Source of the DNA: Paracentrotus lividus
Lineage: Eukaryota; Echinodermata; Echinoidea; Camarodonta; Echinidae
NCBI GenBank assembly: GCA_940671915.1
Contig: CALNVZ010000174.1
Span: 17,765,250-17,829,249, forward strand
Direction of reading: 5' to 3'
DNA length: 64,000 bases
This document shows, one piece after another, positions 10,922 through 22,657 of this stretch (its first letter is position 1; every line of letters begins with the position of its first letter). A program made the translations under genes and the position numbers. Under the pieces are notes generated by a model that saw only the letters and a list, made by a program, of their open reading frames with translations, was not told the origin of the DNA and made no database searches.

Positions 10922-12774
10922 ATGGCTTCAAAAAACGCTTTCGAAGGTCTAGATGTAACTGCCGATGAAGTGCAGCGAATTGAGAAGGCTTTAAAGAATG
11001 AAGAATTCCGCAAATTGTTCGTCGAGTATGCTCAAGAAATTTCTGATCCAGAAAATCGGAAAAAGTATGAGGAGGAGTTGGCGGAGCTGGAAAGGTCGCG
11101 AGGGATGGATATGAAGTTTTTGCATCCCAAGCCTGGATACGTGTTAAAGACAAGCATCGATGGACAGACGAAAGCATTCATCAATATTTGTAAGAATGAA
11201 AGTATTGGTAAACCACAGGCTACAAAATCTTCTCAGGGTAGCGGGAATGCAAAGAAAATGGGTGTTGAGTGGTCTTTGCCATACAGTTTGGCTCCAGGTC
11301 GTGACGATTATGATCATGCAGGGAAAAAATGTATGGTGTACGATTGCATGTTTCATCCAGAGTGCTTTGAGATGATAAATAAAGATAGCAGATTTCGGAC
11401 GTTGATAGACAATTCAGCCATGGATGGGATAGAGAGAGAATTTAAGGTCAAGCTAGATCGCAATAATGTGAAAAGGCCTAAAATGAAATTCAAAGGTCGT
11501 CCACAGGCAACCGTACTAAGAACTCCCAGTAAAACTGGTCCGACAGGTGAGAACTCTTTAGATGCCCTTAATCTGTCCTATCCCTACGACCAGTCCAAGA
11601 AGCAGGAAGTTGCCAATCCTCCCGCCAAAACTACCTCCAAGATATCTGGGAACAGAACTTCTGAGAGCACGACGAATGATGAAAAGAATAAGCTTGAGAA
11701 GAAAGATGGCTTCACAGAACCCAAGTATTCGATTGTTCATAGAGGTCACTTTGACATGCAGCAGTTCACCTATGCTAGGGATTCCATGCCAAGCACCAGA
11801 CCCCAAGAGCTGATTCTGAAGGTGGAACTTCCTCTCTTAAAATCTGCTGCCCCCGTTCAGCTTGACGTCTTTGAGAAACGCATCTTCTTGGAATGCAAGA
11901 AACCAGTCTCGTATCGCCTTGATCTCTCGCTCCCTTTTCCTGTTGATGAAGACAAGGGTAGTGCAAAGTTTGACAAGAGTAGAGCATGTCTCATCATCAC
12001 TTTGGCTGTCCTTCCCCCAGTGATATCAGATATTCCATCCACAATGCCTGTGTCCCAAGAAGGAAACCCTCTTGTGCAGGAGATAGTGACCAATGGTGAT
12101 GATGAAAGCAGTGCTCTAAGGACTAAACAAGAAGATGGAATCCCTGCTGGTGGCAATAAGGATGAAAAATCAACCATTTGTTGTGAGAAGTCTGACACAA
12201 AACCGGACGATAAGGAAGAATATTCGGATGAGATACAAGCAGGTGAGAATGGGCTCGAGACACTGACATCTGAAAAAGAGATGAAACCATCTCCTGCAGC
12301 TGATCCTCCCAATGAAATAGGAAAGGATGTTATGGATATCCTAGAGTATACAGCTCAAGATGTCAAAGAATCAGACCCCAGCCTTCCGAGTAATAACGAA
12401 GATGGTGCTGATGACCCAATTTTGCCATGTAATGTTGGAAAAGAGGAGTCCATCTGTCCCAATGTTGACATCTACCAAACAGAGCAGACCGTCACTCTTA
12501 TCATCAGGGAAGCAGACATAGCAGCGGAGTCCTTCAAAGTAGACGTAGTGAATGGAGGCAAGATGGTGGACGTGACATTTAAGAGGACTAAACAGGATAT
12601 CGTAGAAGAGAGATTTACTCTGCTTGTGAGTAGTGAGGAAGACCAGACTTTTGATGAGAAGGTGATGACTGATGTCTCCAAGCTGAATGTGGTCTTGAGT
12701 TTCAAAAAGAAGCAGGGAAGTGGAAGCCTGTGGTCTGCTCTAAAAGCTGGTGTTTTCTCCTGGTAACACTGAAG
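10922..12774 (+). CDS. DNAAF2: Kintoun exon 1 (PIH1 and CS-like domains)
   Basis: The frame is open from 10922 to TAA at 12764-12766. It encodes both PIH1 and the CS-like domains and ends SLWSALKAGVFSW. The only strong donor nearby is GAAG|GTGAGC at 12775. Read one base out of frame, the last bases give VTLK and enter exon 2 in phase 0, so a missing base (for example in the TTTT run at 12752-12755) is the simplest explanation. The alternative is a genuine short isoform ending at 12766. Confidence 0.85.
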
Positions 12775-15454
12775 GTGAGCATTGTTTGCTCCCGTGTGTG
12801 TGTGTGTGTGTGTGGGGGGGGGGGATTGGTTGCATCTCATCTAAATATTTCAAGTGTTTAGTTATCAGATTTTAGAGGTAGAGAGTAATGACAGAAATGC
12901 TATTATTGAAGTTGTTAACTCTTTGATTTTACAATGAACTAAACAACAAAGTAATCGTAATTTAACGTTCAGTATACTCCAATTACAATGAGCCAGTTAC
13001 CTTGCTATAGATAATGAAATATAAAAAAAAAAACATCATTGCTACATAGAAAATATATTGTGAATGTTACTCAGATGCAGATTTTTAAACTGCAATAAGC
13101 AAGCAATTGTTGAAAGGGGAATATAAAAAGAAAAACAAAAAAGAGATGAGAAGCATTTTTTTTAAAAGAAAAGAAAAACTTCTTTGTGTAATTAGTGATA
13201 GTCATCAAAATTTGATCAGCATATATAATTCAAACTACCCCCTCCCCCCCCCCCCGCCTCTTCTGATCCTAGGTCACTGTTGGCTCAAAACATACAATAC
13301 GCTTTTATGATCTGTAACACTAGATGGAAGAATGAACTTTGTACCCATAAAAATTTGATAGAGCGTGAAAATAGGCTTGAAAAGAAATAAAAATGAACTT
13401 GAATTGATAATGGGTAGCCTATTTATGATTTTACTGAGTCAATTCAGAAGTACATTATTTGCATGTGCAAGCATTTTGTTTGCAGTTCTAGTGCAGTTTG
13501 ATGCTATAAACTAAACAAGAAATATCTGATGTGATGTGTGTATGCATCCTAGTCAATGTGCATGTTTCTGTTGTCTTAAACTGCTGTCAATATAGACGTT
13601 GGGTTATGAACGTATTAAAAAGATCAGTGTCCTTTCCTAGGAATGACCGAGTATCTTTTCTTAAATATCTGAGAAGAAGGATTATAACGATGAACAATCT
13701 TGGACATGCTTGATGATCAACTATGCTTTGGTTCTATAGGACACTTTTATATGTTCTCCGATCATTCATTCAACGGACGTCTACTCTTTTCTTTGCTCCC
13801 TTCCAGGAGAAACGCTTTGTGACAGAGGAGAGTCTGGAAGGTGTTTTGAAAGAAGCTACACATGATGAATTCCGGAATAAGATGGTTATACCATGCTCTG
13901 TGTCTGAGTTCTCAACAGACTGTGTCAAGGCCCAATTTCAGGTGGGTAAACCTAAATAGATGTGTATGAATGCTAATCAGAATTGCAATTTCGTCAAAAA
14001 TAATGTAGAGCTACATTTACATTAAATGTAGAAAGTCTAGGACAAAAAGAATAATGCCACTGTATGAACATAGATGATATTCTTTACTGTCCAAGTCAAA
14101 ATAGTTTAGTATTATACATTTGTATGGAAAAAGAATTGTGTGAAGGATGATTTAAAAAAAAAAAAATTTAGGTTTTGAGGAAATATTTTAAAAAGTAGAG
14201 TTTTTTTGGCATGTAGGTCTGATGGTTTGGAAATAGGCTTTAAAAAGCATCAATAATTTAGTGTTTTCATTTTAAAGTCAGTCTTCATGTATTAATTAAA
14301 AAAGACTTTGATATGATTACACTGACTTAGAACTTAGTGTAGTAATTATTTAGATCCTTCTGAAAATAATATGCTTTCTTTATAAATCTACCTTTAAATA
14401 GCTTTGTGAAAGATGAACAAAATAAGAAGGAGTTTGGTATGACAAGATGACCAACAACATGTGCTATTGCTATCTCTATTATGATTATCCAATTTTTTTT
14501 CACATTTGGTTTGTAAATACACAGGTCGCTTGTGAAGTAGATACCAGCAAAAAGGATCCTAGCAGTGCTAAACTTGAAGGTGACTCTGATAAACCTAAGA
14601 AGGTATCCATGAGATTCAAAGAGTCCATCATTCCAGCCTTGGATCTTGGCCCAGCAGCTGATGAGAATAAGGAGAGTGATGTCAGTTCTCCTCAAAGCGA
14701 TTCTCAATCTACCTCTCCAACCAGTCCCTCCTTACCCTCAGGTCTCAAGAGTGCTCTAAGGAGTCCCAGACGAAGAGCATGTAAGTCAGTTAGTTTCAGT
14801 GAAGAGGTCCTGGTAGAACTCTTCCTGGACGGTCCTAAACGATCCCAGAAAGGTGGCAACAAGAAGAAGAAGGGAGGGCATCGCACACCGTTCTTTGGTC
14901 CGAGGCGCATCATTGAGAAGCTCAAGGACAACTCCTGGGAGTATTTCAGTGATTCTGAGCTCCTGCACCGCAACGGAGGAAGTACAGAGGAAGATGAAGA
15001 CCATGAGGACTTGTCATGGAACTGGCAACCAAACCAGGTCCTAATGCGACAGTCCAGCAGCGAGTCAGAGTCCGGTCAGGAGATCCCGTCCTCTCCCCGC
15101 CAAGCCAAGGGTAAGGGTAAATCTAAGGGATCGAGGCGGAGGAGAAAAGAAAAGGCACGCCGAGAGGCAAGTTTGGCTGCAACCAATGGTGTTGAGAACT
15201 CGGACACCAATGAAAACCACATAAAGCCCAGTTCTACCACTAATGTTTCTCCTCTTAAAAGTGAAATTGAGTCTGAGAGTAAAACACAGAGCTCAGGGCT
15301 CATTGAAGAGCTACCGGAAGACACTGATTTGAAGAATAACAATGAAAACAAGAAAAGTAATGAAAATGATGAGCTCCCTCTTGAAATGCAGGATCATAAA
15401 ACAAAGTGTGCTTTTGAGTTCTCTAACCAGGTTATTTTTGATCTTGATGACTAA
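10922..15454 (+). CDS. DNAAF2: Protein kintoun (dynein axonemal assembly factor 2), three exons
   Basis: Kintoun is a cytoplasmic PIH-family co-chaperone that works with HSP70/HSP90 to fold and pre-assemble axonemal dynein arms for motile cilia. Exons are 10922-12774, 13807-13941 and 14525-15454; three exons with a giant first one matches the vertebrate gene. Visible domains are a PIH1 domain at about residues 35-205 (FLHPKPGYVLKT, INICKNE, WSLPYSLAPGR), a CS-like beta domain at 265-365 (YSIVHRGHFDM, ELILKVELPL, LIITLAV), an acidic linker, a second CS-like segment at about 525-610, then a basic, low-complexity tail. The start is the ATG in ACGAAAATGG. The predicted length is about 972 aa, against 837 in human. 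Oddity: in-frame TAA at 12764 lies 8 nt before the consensus donor GAAG|GTGAGC, so the frame needs one extra base in exon 1. Confidence 0.92.
12796..12824. repeat. (TG)n microsatellite followed by a G run
   Basis: A GTGTGTG tract runs into a run of G at the start of kintoun intron 1. Slippage-prone sequence so close to the exon-1 donor is relevant to the suspected indel there. Confidence 0.8.
13807..13941 (+). CDS. DNAAF2: Kintoun exon 2
   Basis: This 45-codon, phase 0/0 exon lies between a strong pyrimidine-rich acceptor (TTTGCTCCCTTCCAG) and the donor CAG|GTGGGT. It starts EKRFVTEESLEGVLKE, resembling the conserved kintoun segment that follows the second beta domain. Confidence 0.88.
14525..15454 (+). 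CDS. DNAAF2: Kintoun exon 3 (PP1-docking motif and basic tail)
   Basis: The exon enters in phase 0 after AATACACAG and encodes 309 residues plus TAA. It contains RRRACKSVSFSEEV, with a KSVSF PP1-type docking motif at 14783-14797, then the polybasic stretch GSRRRRKEKARRE, which could be a nuclear-localisation or RNA-contact patch, and a serine/acidic-rich C-terminus ending VIFDLDD. Confidence 0.9.
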   Translation, partial: VACEVDTSKKDPSSAKLEGDSDKPKKVSMRFKESIIPALDLGPAADENKESDVSSPQSDSQSTSPTSPSLPSGLKSALRSPRRRACKSVSFSEEVLVELFLDGPKRSQKGGNKKKKGGHRTPFFGPRRIIEKLKDNSWEYFSDSELLHRNGGSTEEDEDHEDLSWNWQPNQVLMRQSSSESESGQEIPSSPRQAKGKGKSKGSRRRRKEKARREASLAATNGVENSDTNENHIKPSSTTNVSPLKSEIESESKTQSSGLIEELPEDTDLKNNNENKKSNENDELPLEMQDHKTKCAFEFSNQVIFDLDD

Positions 15455-15657
15455 AGATGTTCACTTGATTTTGAAATGTTTGCGATACTTGTACATGTAG
15501 ATCAAAAGTTTTGGATTTTAGTGCTGACACAGTTAAATTACCATGTAAGTTTGTGTACAGTATAAATGCAGTTTGTGTTGACCCCCCCAAAAAATGTATT
15601 CACAATTTCTTTAACATTTATACCGCTCCATGTCCGTCAGAATTAATGCTCCTGTAA

Positions 15658-15663
15658 AATAAA
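15658..15663 (+). terminator. Proximal poly(A) signal of kintoun
   Basis: AATAAA occurs about 205 bp after the stop. A distal AATAAA at 17622-17627 followed by an A-rich tail could define a longer 3' UTR. Confidence 0.5.
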
Positions 15664-18600
15664 ACCCAAATTTTAATTGATTGATGCGTGACAGTGGCTT
15701 GCATGAATGTTAATTTGTTTTAAAATTCAATTCATTTTACAGACAATCATAAGTTGTACAGACCTGTTTGCGACATTGAAATTTAAATTGAATTTTTTAC
15801 AGAATTTGCACATCCAAGAATACTGCAGAAAAAACTTTGTACAGTATATAAAGCATGTTAATGATAAAAGCAGCAATGTTATGTATTTGAATGTTACTGT
15901 GATTTATACTTTGCTATTTTTAGCAATTGGAAAGACACATGCCTTTACAAGTAAGACAATTTAGATAGGTTTGATGAAAGAATATGGTAGGACACTATAA
16001 TTTAAAGAGGAAATGCAAATACTATTACTGATTTGCAGAAAGAAGTCAGTGCAAGAAGGGAAAAAAAAAGAAGAGAGAAAAAAAGAAAGAAAGATAAAAG
16101 GCATAGATTTATTGTTGTGATAGTTTCAGGCATATCATGCCTTGATGAATGATAATGAATTTGATGGCAGGGGGGTTGGCAAATCAAATAAAAATTGATT
16201 AATGAGAATCAATAACTTGTGCTATTCAAAGTAACTGTTAAATTCTGGATGAGGTGTAGTACACCTTTTTTTTTTTCTACTTCATCTGATCTTTTCCATA
16301 CTCATCTTAAAAAGTTCACTGTTAAAAATTTAGCAAAACCATTTTTGAGGACTTTTGTTATTACATTATCTAAAAAGTAAAAATACATAGTATTGGTGTA
16401 TTTCATTCAAGTACAGGACATATTTCTTCTGTTATTAATGTTTTGTATGAAAATCTTTTGTATGTGAAGCAATTCAATTGTTAAATATTTAGAATAAGTA
16501 GGAATGTTGTAAGGATGAGAGACCTTTAAAACGTGCCTTTAGAAAGGATCTTACTGCCATATATTTTGATTAAAAGTATATAATCTAGTTTTGTAAACTC
16601 GTACTGGACTTCGACAAAAAATAATTTGAATAAATTTTTTTACAGTTGATATGATCATTTGTATAACAGACAGATGGTAGGTAAGTTTTTTGACTTTACA
16701 AATAGAATACTAGTATTGAATTATTTAATTTTGAATTTAATTTGTTAAAAATGAAATCAATGAATGATAAAAATACATGGAAATTAAGTACCATTGATAC
16801 ACATTTTCTGTTTGTGTTGAATTTTGGCTTTTTCTGTAAATATTGCAAAATTGGTGACTATTGATTTGCCAAATTGAGAGTGTGTACTGTAAATTGAGCA
16901 TGAGCAAATATACATGAACCTTGATTATAAGACAGCATTAAGCAATTTGATCATATCTTATAATATCTGTATTAAAATATTATCCCAAAATGTATTATCT
17001 TTCTCCAAATGTAAAATATTCACATAATTCTTCAAATGGATATCGATTTGAGGCAATTTTGTGAAAACCCTTGTCACCAGTAGCATAATGCTGATTAGGA
17101 AATATTAGCAGGTTTGTCTGTATCTTAATACATGCATGCAAGAATGCACTTCTCAATTGCTGATTTCTGTACAAGTGTTAGAAAATTGTTAGGTGGACTT
17201 TTGACTAAAAAGAAAAATCTTGAAAAGAAATCAAGTTAAGGAATACTTACTTCAAATGAGAAATACATGTTTAATTTGAAGACCTCCTTTCTTGATACTC
17301 TGAAATCTGAACTTATAATGTTTACAAGTATTCTTGATTGAAATATGGTATGTGGTGAATACACTGTGTTAAAAGTTCATTCTCTATTAATCCAATGCAA
17401 CAATATTATATGTCTTCTGTCCTTTATCAAACATAGAGTATATTTTGTGCCGACCCAATGTCAGTCTTATTATTGTTCTCTTTCAAACAGGAATAAAATA
17501 AACTTTGAAAAAGAGAAATTGTGTGATATTGAATATCTGCTTCCATGTGTTATGTATGTCAGATGTGTTAAGCTACATGTATTTGTTGCGATGTTTGCAA
17601 TTCTATGGATTTTATCAATTAAATAAACATTAAAAAAGAAAAAAAGAATGGAAGTTTACAGGAATTTGTAATCAACCATACATTTAGAGATGTTGAATTT
17701 AAATTTTTGTTAATTTTTTTTTTTAAAGCTTATCGGCAGTGTACTTTCAAAGTACACCTTCATCTAAATGTACAGTATTGTGAAAATCAGGTTTTAAATA
17801 TTATATTTCTCAATAGGATTTTCAATCGATGCTTAATCACGATGCTTCGATTCTGCTTTTATTTGATAATTTTTAAGAACAATGTTCAACCAAGCTCTTA
17901 ACTTTCATCCTTGCTCCCTTTCCATGATCTCTTCTTCTTTTTCCCTCTCTGATCTACAGTTTTGCCTATCCCTTTTTTGCTCACTCGCTCTCTCTCTCTC
18001 TCTCTCTACCTATGTATACTACTTTATGTATTTGCCTAATTTATGCTTCTAATTAATCTCTCCCTATCCCTCTTACCCTGTACGCTTCTTTCTTTTTATC
18101 CATACATTCTGTAAAACAAGAAACATTCACTAAAGGGCGATTCTGTGTTGTTACTTTTTTTTTTACTGTTTTTTTTCCTTCTATTTTTCATCTATATTAG
18201 ACGTGTGTAATCAAATCAAGTTGAATCTTGGTTCTTACAGCCCTTCTGGTAAAACTCGAGGTCACGATCATTTGCAAATATGTTCTCCTGTTTTCATGTT
18301 GGAAAGCTGTAAAATGTTGTCTTGAAATATTCCATATGGCAACGAATTGCATCCCTTCATGTGATTTGCTTTCTCAGTCAAGTGAAACCTTTAGATTATA
18401 ACACTTCCATAATGAGCACAGATACCATATTTTAATTGTCCCAGTCACAACCTCATCATAATTGAAATGGTCATGATTCTCGTACATATATCTCAATATG
18501 TATCCATATATCCACCACTCAGAACACACGACATTATATAAAGAAGATATTGATATCCAAAAAGAAGACACGAAACATGTAAATTCATTTGGTATGTTTT

Positions 18601-18839
18601 TACAATGACCAGCTTTTAATTACATAACGTATACAATTTAAAGGTGTAATATCAGCATTTCTCTTTCTCGCAATCATGTCATCATCACTATGTGATTAGT
18701 GTAATGAGCTAAAGAATATTACATGCTAAAATAACAACATCAAGACATAGAACATTTGAGAACAAACTACACACAAATAATCATAAATTATATGCAACTC
18801 TCATACATAACATACATGTACATAAAAAGAAATCAACCA

Positions 18840-18889
<50 letters not shown>

Positions 18890-21800
18890 AGGCTATAAAA
18901 TAAATGACTGTATCACCTGAAAGGAAAGTAGAAGGCGATAGCTTCGTGTTGATATCATAAGTCTAAAAAATTCGAAATGTTCTTTCTACTGTGTGAATTG
19001 ATGATCATGAAGAAATTCCATAATTAACGAAAAACTCTTGAATTTCAGGGGTTTCCTCTAGTACACACATACGTCTTTTGTTAGTTTGCACAGATGAATA
19101 TGAATGTCAGTATCAACCTTATACAAGACATTAAATGACATTTTTCTATTTTTTAGGAATTAAAACATTTTTTACATGTGTAATCTTCTTGAAGCAACCC
19201 AATATCTCTAACATAGGTTGACATATCAGAAAGTGGGCAATATTAATGAATAACATCGTAACAGAAATGACAAAAATGTCAAATTTTCAAGAACTTAATG
19301 TGTATATACAAGTATACAGCTAAAAGAAATGTCTAAATAAAAGTTTTGATGAAGGGTTCATTTTTTTACAGTCTGGTGACTTCTGAAAAAAAAATTACCG
19401 GTACACATTGCAAAAATCTGTAAAAATGTACTCAGGAAACATGAAATATCGCAAAAGGGCCAGGGCTGAACAAGCTTTAGAATTCAGCTTAGCATGAATA
19501 TTTAGACTTTTTAATAGAAATTCCCCAAAGCTTATGGAGTGTCTTATACATCTAAATCAAATGGTTTGTACCTGTAGGTAACACAGCAAAATTGAAGTAA
19601 TAAATAAAATTGATATAAAAGTAAAGAACAAATAGTCTACAATACATATTTGTCACTAAACGGATACATAGAAAAGGGAATATGTTAGAGGATAGCTGGA
19701 CTTTAACAAGAATGATTCTGCTTGTAAAATTAATTCTGAGTATAAATTTGATTCAATCCAGAAGAATTTGTAAAAAAAAAAAAAAAAAAGAAGAAAGAAA
19801 CTAACATATATTTTAGTGAAGGTTCATGTAAAAAAGAGAAAGAATCTTCAATAATTTTAGATAATTCACACACTTGACCAGCCTTTCTGAAATTGAAATT
19901 ATCATCAAATTATGACAAAAATTCATTGTATGCAAAGATAATGTATACATGTTTTTTTTCACAGGTAAATATAGCAAACGTGTTGTTCAATATCTTAAAA
20001 CAATTTAGAAGATTAACAAAAGCTTTTCACATGAAAATTATTATTTGGCTCTGTGGGCTTTCTGCAAGAGCACAAAACTTGCCATATACATCTACATAAT
20101 ATACTACGGCTTTGGAGAGGAATATTTCACATTGACCTCTCATGTTATTTGTGTCTTCTTATTCCTTTGAAATGTTTTTCACTTAAGCCCTAAATATTCA
20201 ATATCATTTAAAATGTGTTATTAACAGTGTGGACTGTAGGATTTGTAAACTATGCAGCATTACATATTCTCAATGAATGCTGACATTAGTCATTTCATTA
20301 ATGCACCAAAATTGATTGATACAATATATGCATATTTCTATAAGTCATTCCACAATCCCTGTATTTACATATCTTTCGTACCATGCTGTTATTTTGTAAA
20401 TCAATAACAAATAAAAAAAAGTGCACATATTTTTTTTTGAACATGAGACAATGAATCATTTCATTGTTATAATTATGTCATTAGAGTAACTTTAGATATA
20501 ACAGTGTGTGAATTATATAAGCACAATTATTCATACCTCTACAAGCAATTGGATATCTTTGCTTACACAACATACATAACATGTGGAGGAAGATTAATAT
20601 AAAAGATTGGACATGGATGTTGACTAGAATGAAATATGGTCTTTGGAGAAGCTATCAGTATTGTACCAAGAGTGAATAAATTCTAGCTCTCATTACACCA
20701 ACCATTGTAAAGCAAGCACCAACAGATTAAACATTCACAACAAGAAGTTACAGTGACAGACTCTCTGTGATTATATTCACATGTGTTTAAATTAATGACG
20801 GTAGTACATTGTACTTTGGTATGTGATTCAGTTCACTGCATTTACCTCACATGCTACATAAACTCATCAACCTTAAAGTATGACATCATGGAATTATATT
20901 TGACAATCTTTTTCAATTTTTATGGTTTAAATTTTTGGGGAAATGAGCTTGTTGTGTTACATTTCAAATAATTAAAACAAGTTGATTTCGTAACAACTCA
21001 ACAGCATATATGTGGATGGATATGTAAACAATATGAATGGTGGAAAATTATAATGCGGATTTGTTTTTGAAGTTACAACACTTTTTAAATATCATTATGC
21101 AAAACAGTGACTGTCTTTATCCATGTGCACAACGAACCTTCAAATACAAACTGATATCTATTTCAGTATTTATACCTAAAATAAATTATATACTTACTTG
21201 GATGCTAAATGGTAATCTCTGAATATGAATGAAGAAATTATTCTCTCATCTGGTTCTCTCTTGCATTATTTGAAATATGTGTTCCACAGAATAACATTTT
21301 TCTATTTTGAGGATTAAAGAACCACTGGCAAAATGTCATCTGTTGTATGAATTACAAAACATTCATTATAGCCAAACCACTTTTTGAAGAAAAAGAAATG
21401 TCATGTAAATGACACAAAATTAAACATCTAAGCCTCTTCTGTTAACCATTATTATTCATCTCTAAGACTTCTTGTTTAAGACTGATGTTATTATCAACAA
21501 TTTGAGTTAAAGTTCACTACAAATCAAGCTCAGAAAACATGTTTTTGTACGTATAACTGTTAATTTCATTTTCACGGTCAGGCACATCACCAGTTCCTGT
21601 TTCCAATGGTATACACACAACATGTACAAAATATGATAATTCTTCATCAAAACAATCAAAATATATATATCTATATAATTTCATCCTCTCTTTCCACTAC
21701 ATAATGTATCTGTCTTGTATATGCTCCTCTATATTGTTGCATATCATCATAGTGTGACTGATGTAACAATAAAACAATATACATCTCTTGGACTGCACTA

Positions 21801-22409
21801 AAATTTTGGACTGACTCAAACCTTTAGTATGGTTACTCGGTCAACATCAAAGATCTTCGAAGATTGTGTCATGGATTTACTTGAATATTCCACCAGCCTT
21901 CAACATTTTGATTATCAGTTATCAAATGATACTCTAAAATGCCAAGTCTGAAGCAGTGTATTAGTAAGTCACCAACTATCCAATATATGGAATGATGTTC
22001 TACTTTACCCTGGCAAACTTAGGGACCTTTGAATTAGGCAGCTACTTCACTCATTTAGTCTAAAAATACTACATCTATTGTTCCAGGATTGTGACAAAAA
22101 TGTGCCAATTTTTTTTTTATAAATCTCCTATTTGAAATTATTGGCACTACCTTCCACCCAATGTAAAGCCGTACATCAATATATCTGAAAGTCTGTTATT
22201 CATGCTCCATTTGGACAGACAGTAACATATGGCATAAACTCTGGACAATGCACCTGTTAATTTATTTTCAAGCAAATACAATGCTGGTACAGTATGTTTC
22301 ATGACAAAACAAGGTATACAAGAGTAGTATGGTTTGCAGTCTTATACACAATACCAGCATAATATAATATATTTGCTTTATTCTAATTTGGCATGGGGGT
22401 ATGTATAAT
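15664..22409. other. Long 3' UTR / convergent intergenic stretch
   Basis: This very AT-rich stretch lies between the convergent ends of kintoun and ACBD3. No exons or long frames were seen. It contains a CT microsatellite (about 17987-18008), an uninterrupted 48-A run (18841-18888), and a faint repeat at about 18207-18350 that resembles 23147-23290. TTTATT at 22377-22382 is AATAAA on the minus strand but lies only 28 bp past the ACBD3 stop, so the used ACBD3 3' end is probably further left. Confidence 0.55.
18841..18888. repeat. 48-bp homopolymer A tract
   Basis: An uninterrupted run of 48 adenines. On the minus strand, where the ACBD3 transcript may extend, it is poly(T). It may be a retroposon tail read from the plus strand, but no SINE body was recognised next to it. 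Confidence 0.85.
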
Positions 22410-22657
22410 CTAGGTTTCTACAGCATCAGGAGGCGTTCTACCAGGCTGTGAATCTCTGGTGTAATAGACCCGGTAATAGAGGGTCTTGGATCTGAAGAGT
22501 GAATAGGAGTTGTCAAACTTGAGCAGGTAGATACCTCTTCCGGGGTACTTGTGACTTCCGGCATATACCTCCTGGTGGCAGTCTCGTCTGTAGATTGGAA
22601 TAATCTCATCCATTGGGGGACCTCTATCCTTCGTTCCTCGCTCTATGTCGCTCTTTC
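22410..22657 (-). CDS. ACBD3: ACBD3 exon 9 (C-terminal half of GOLD domain)
   Basis: Encodes [20 protein letters not shown], then [20 protein letters not shown] and YYRVYYTR, followed by a 14-residue extension and TAG. Acceptor is TCTTGTGCAG. Confidence 0.92.
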
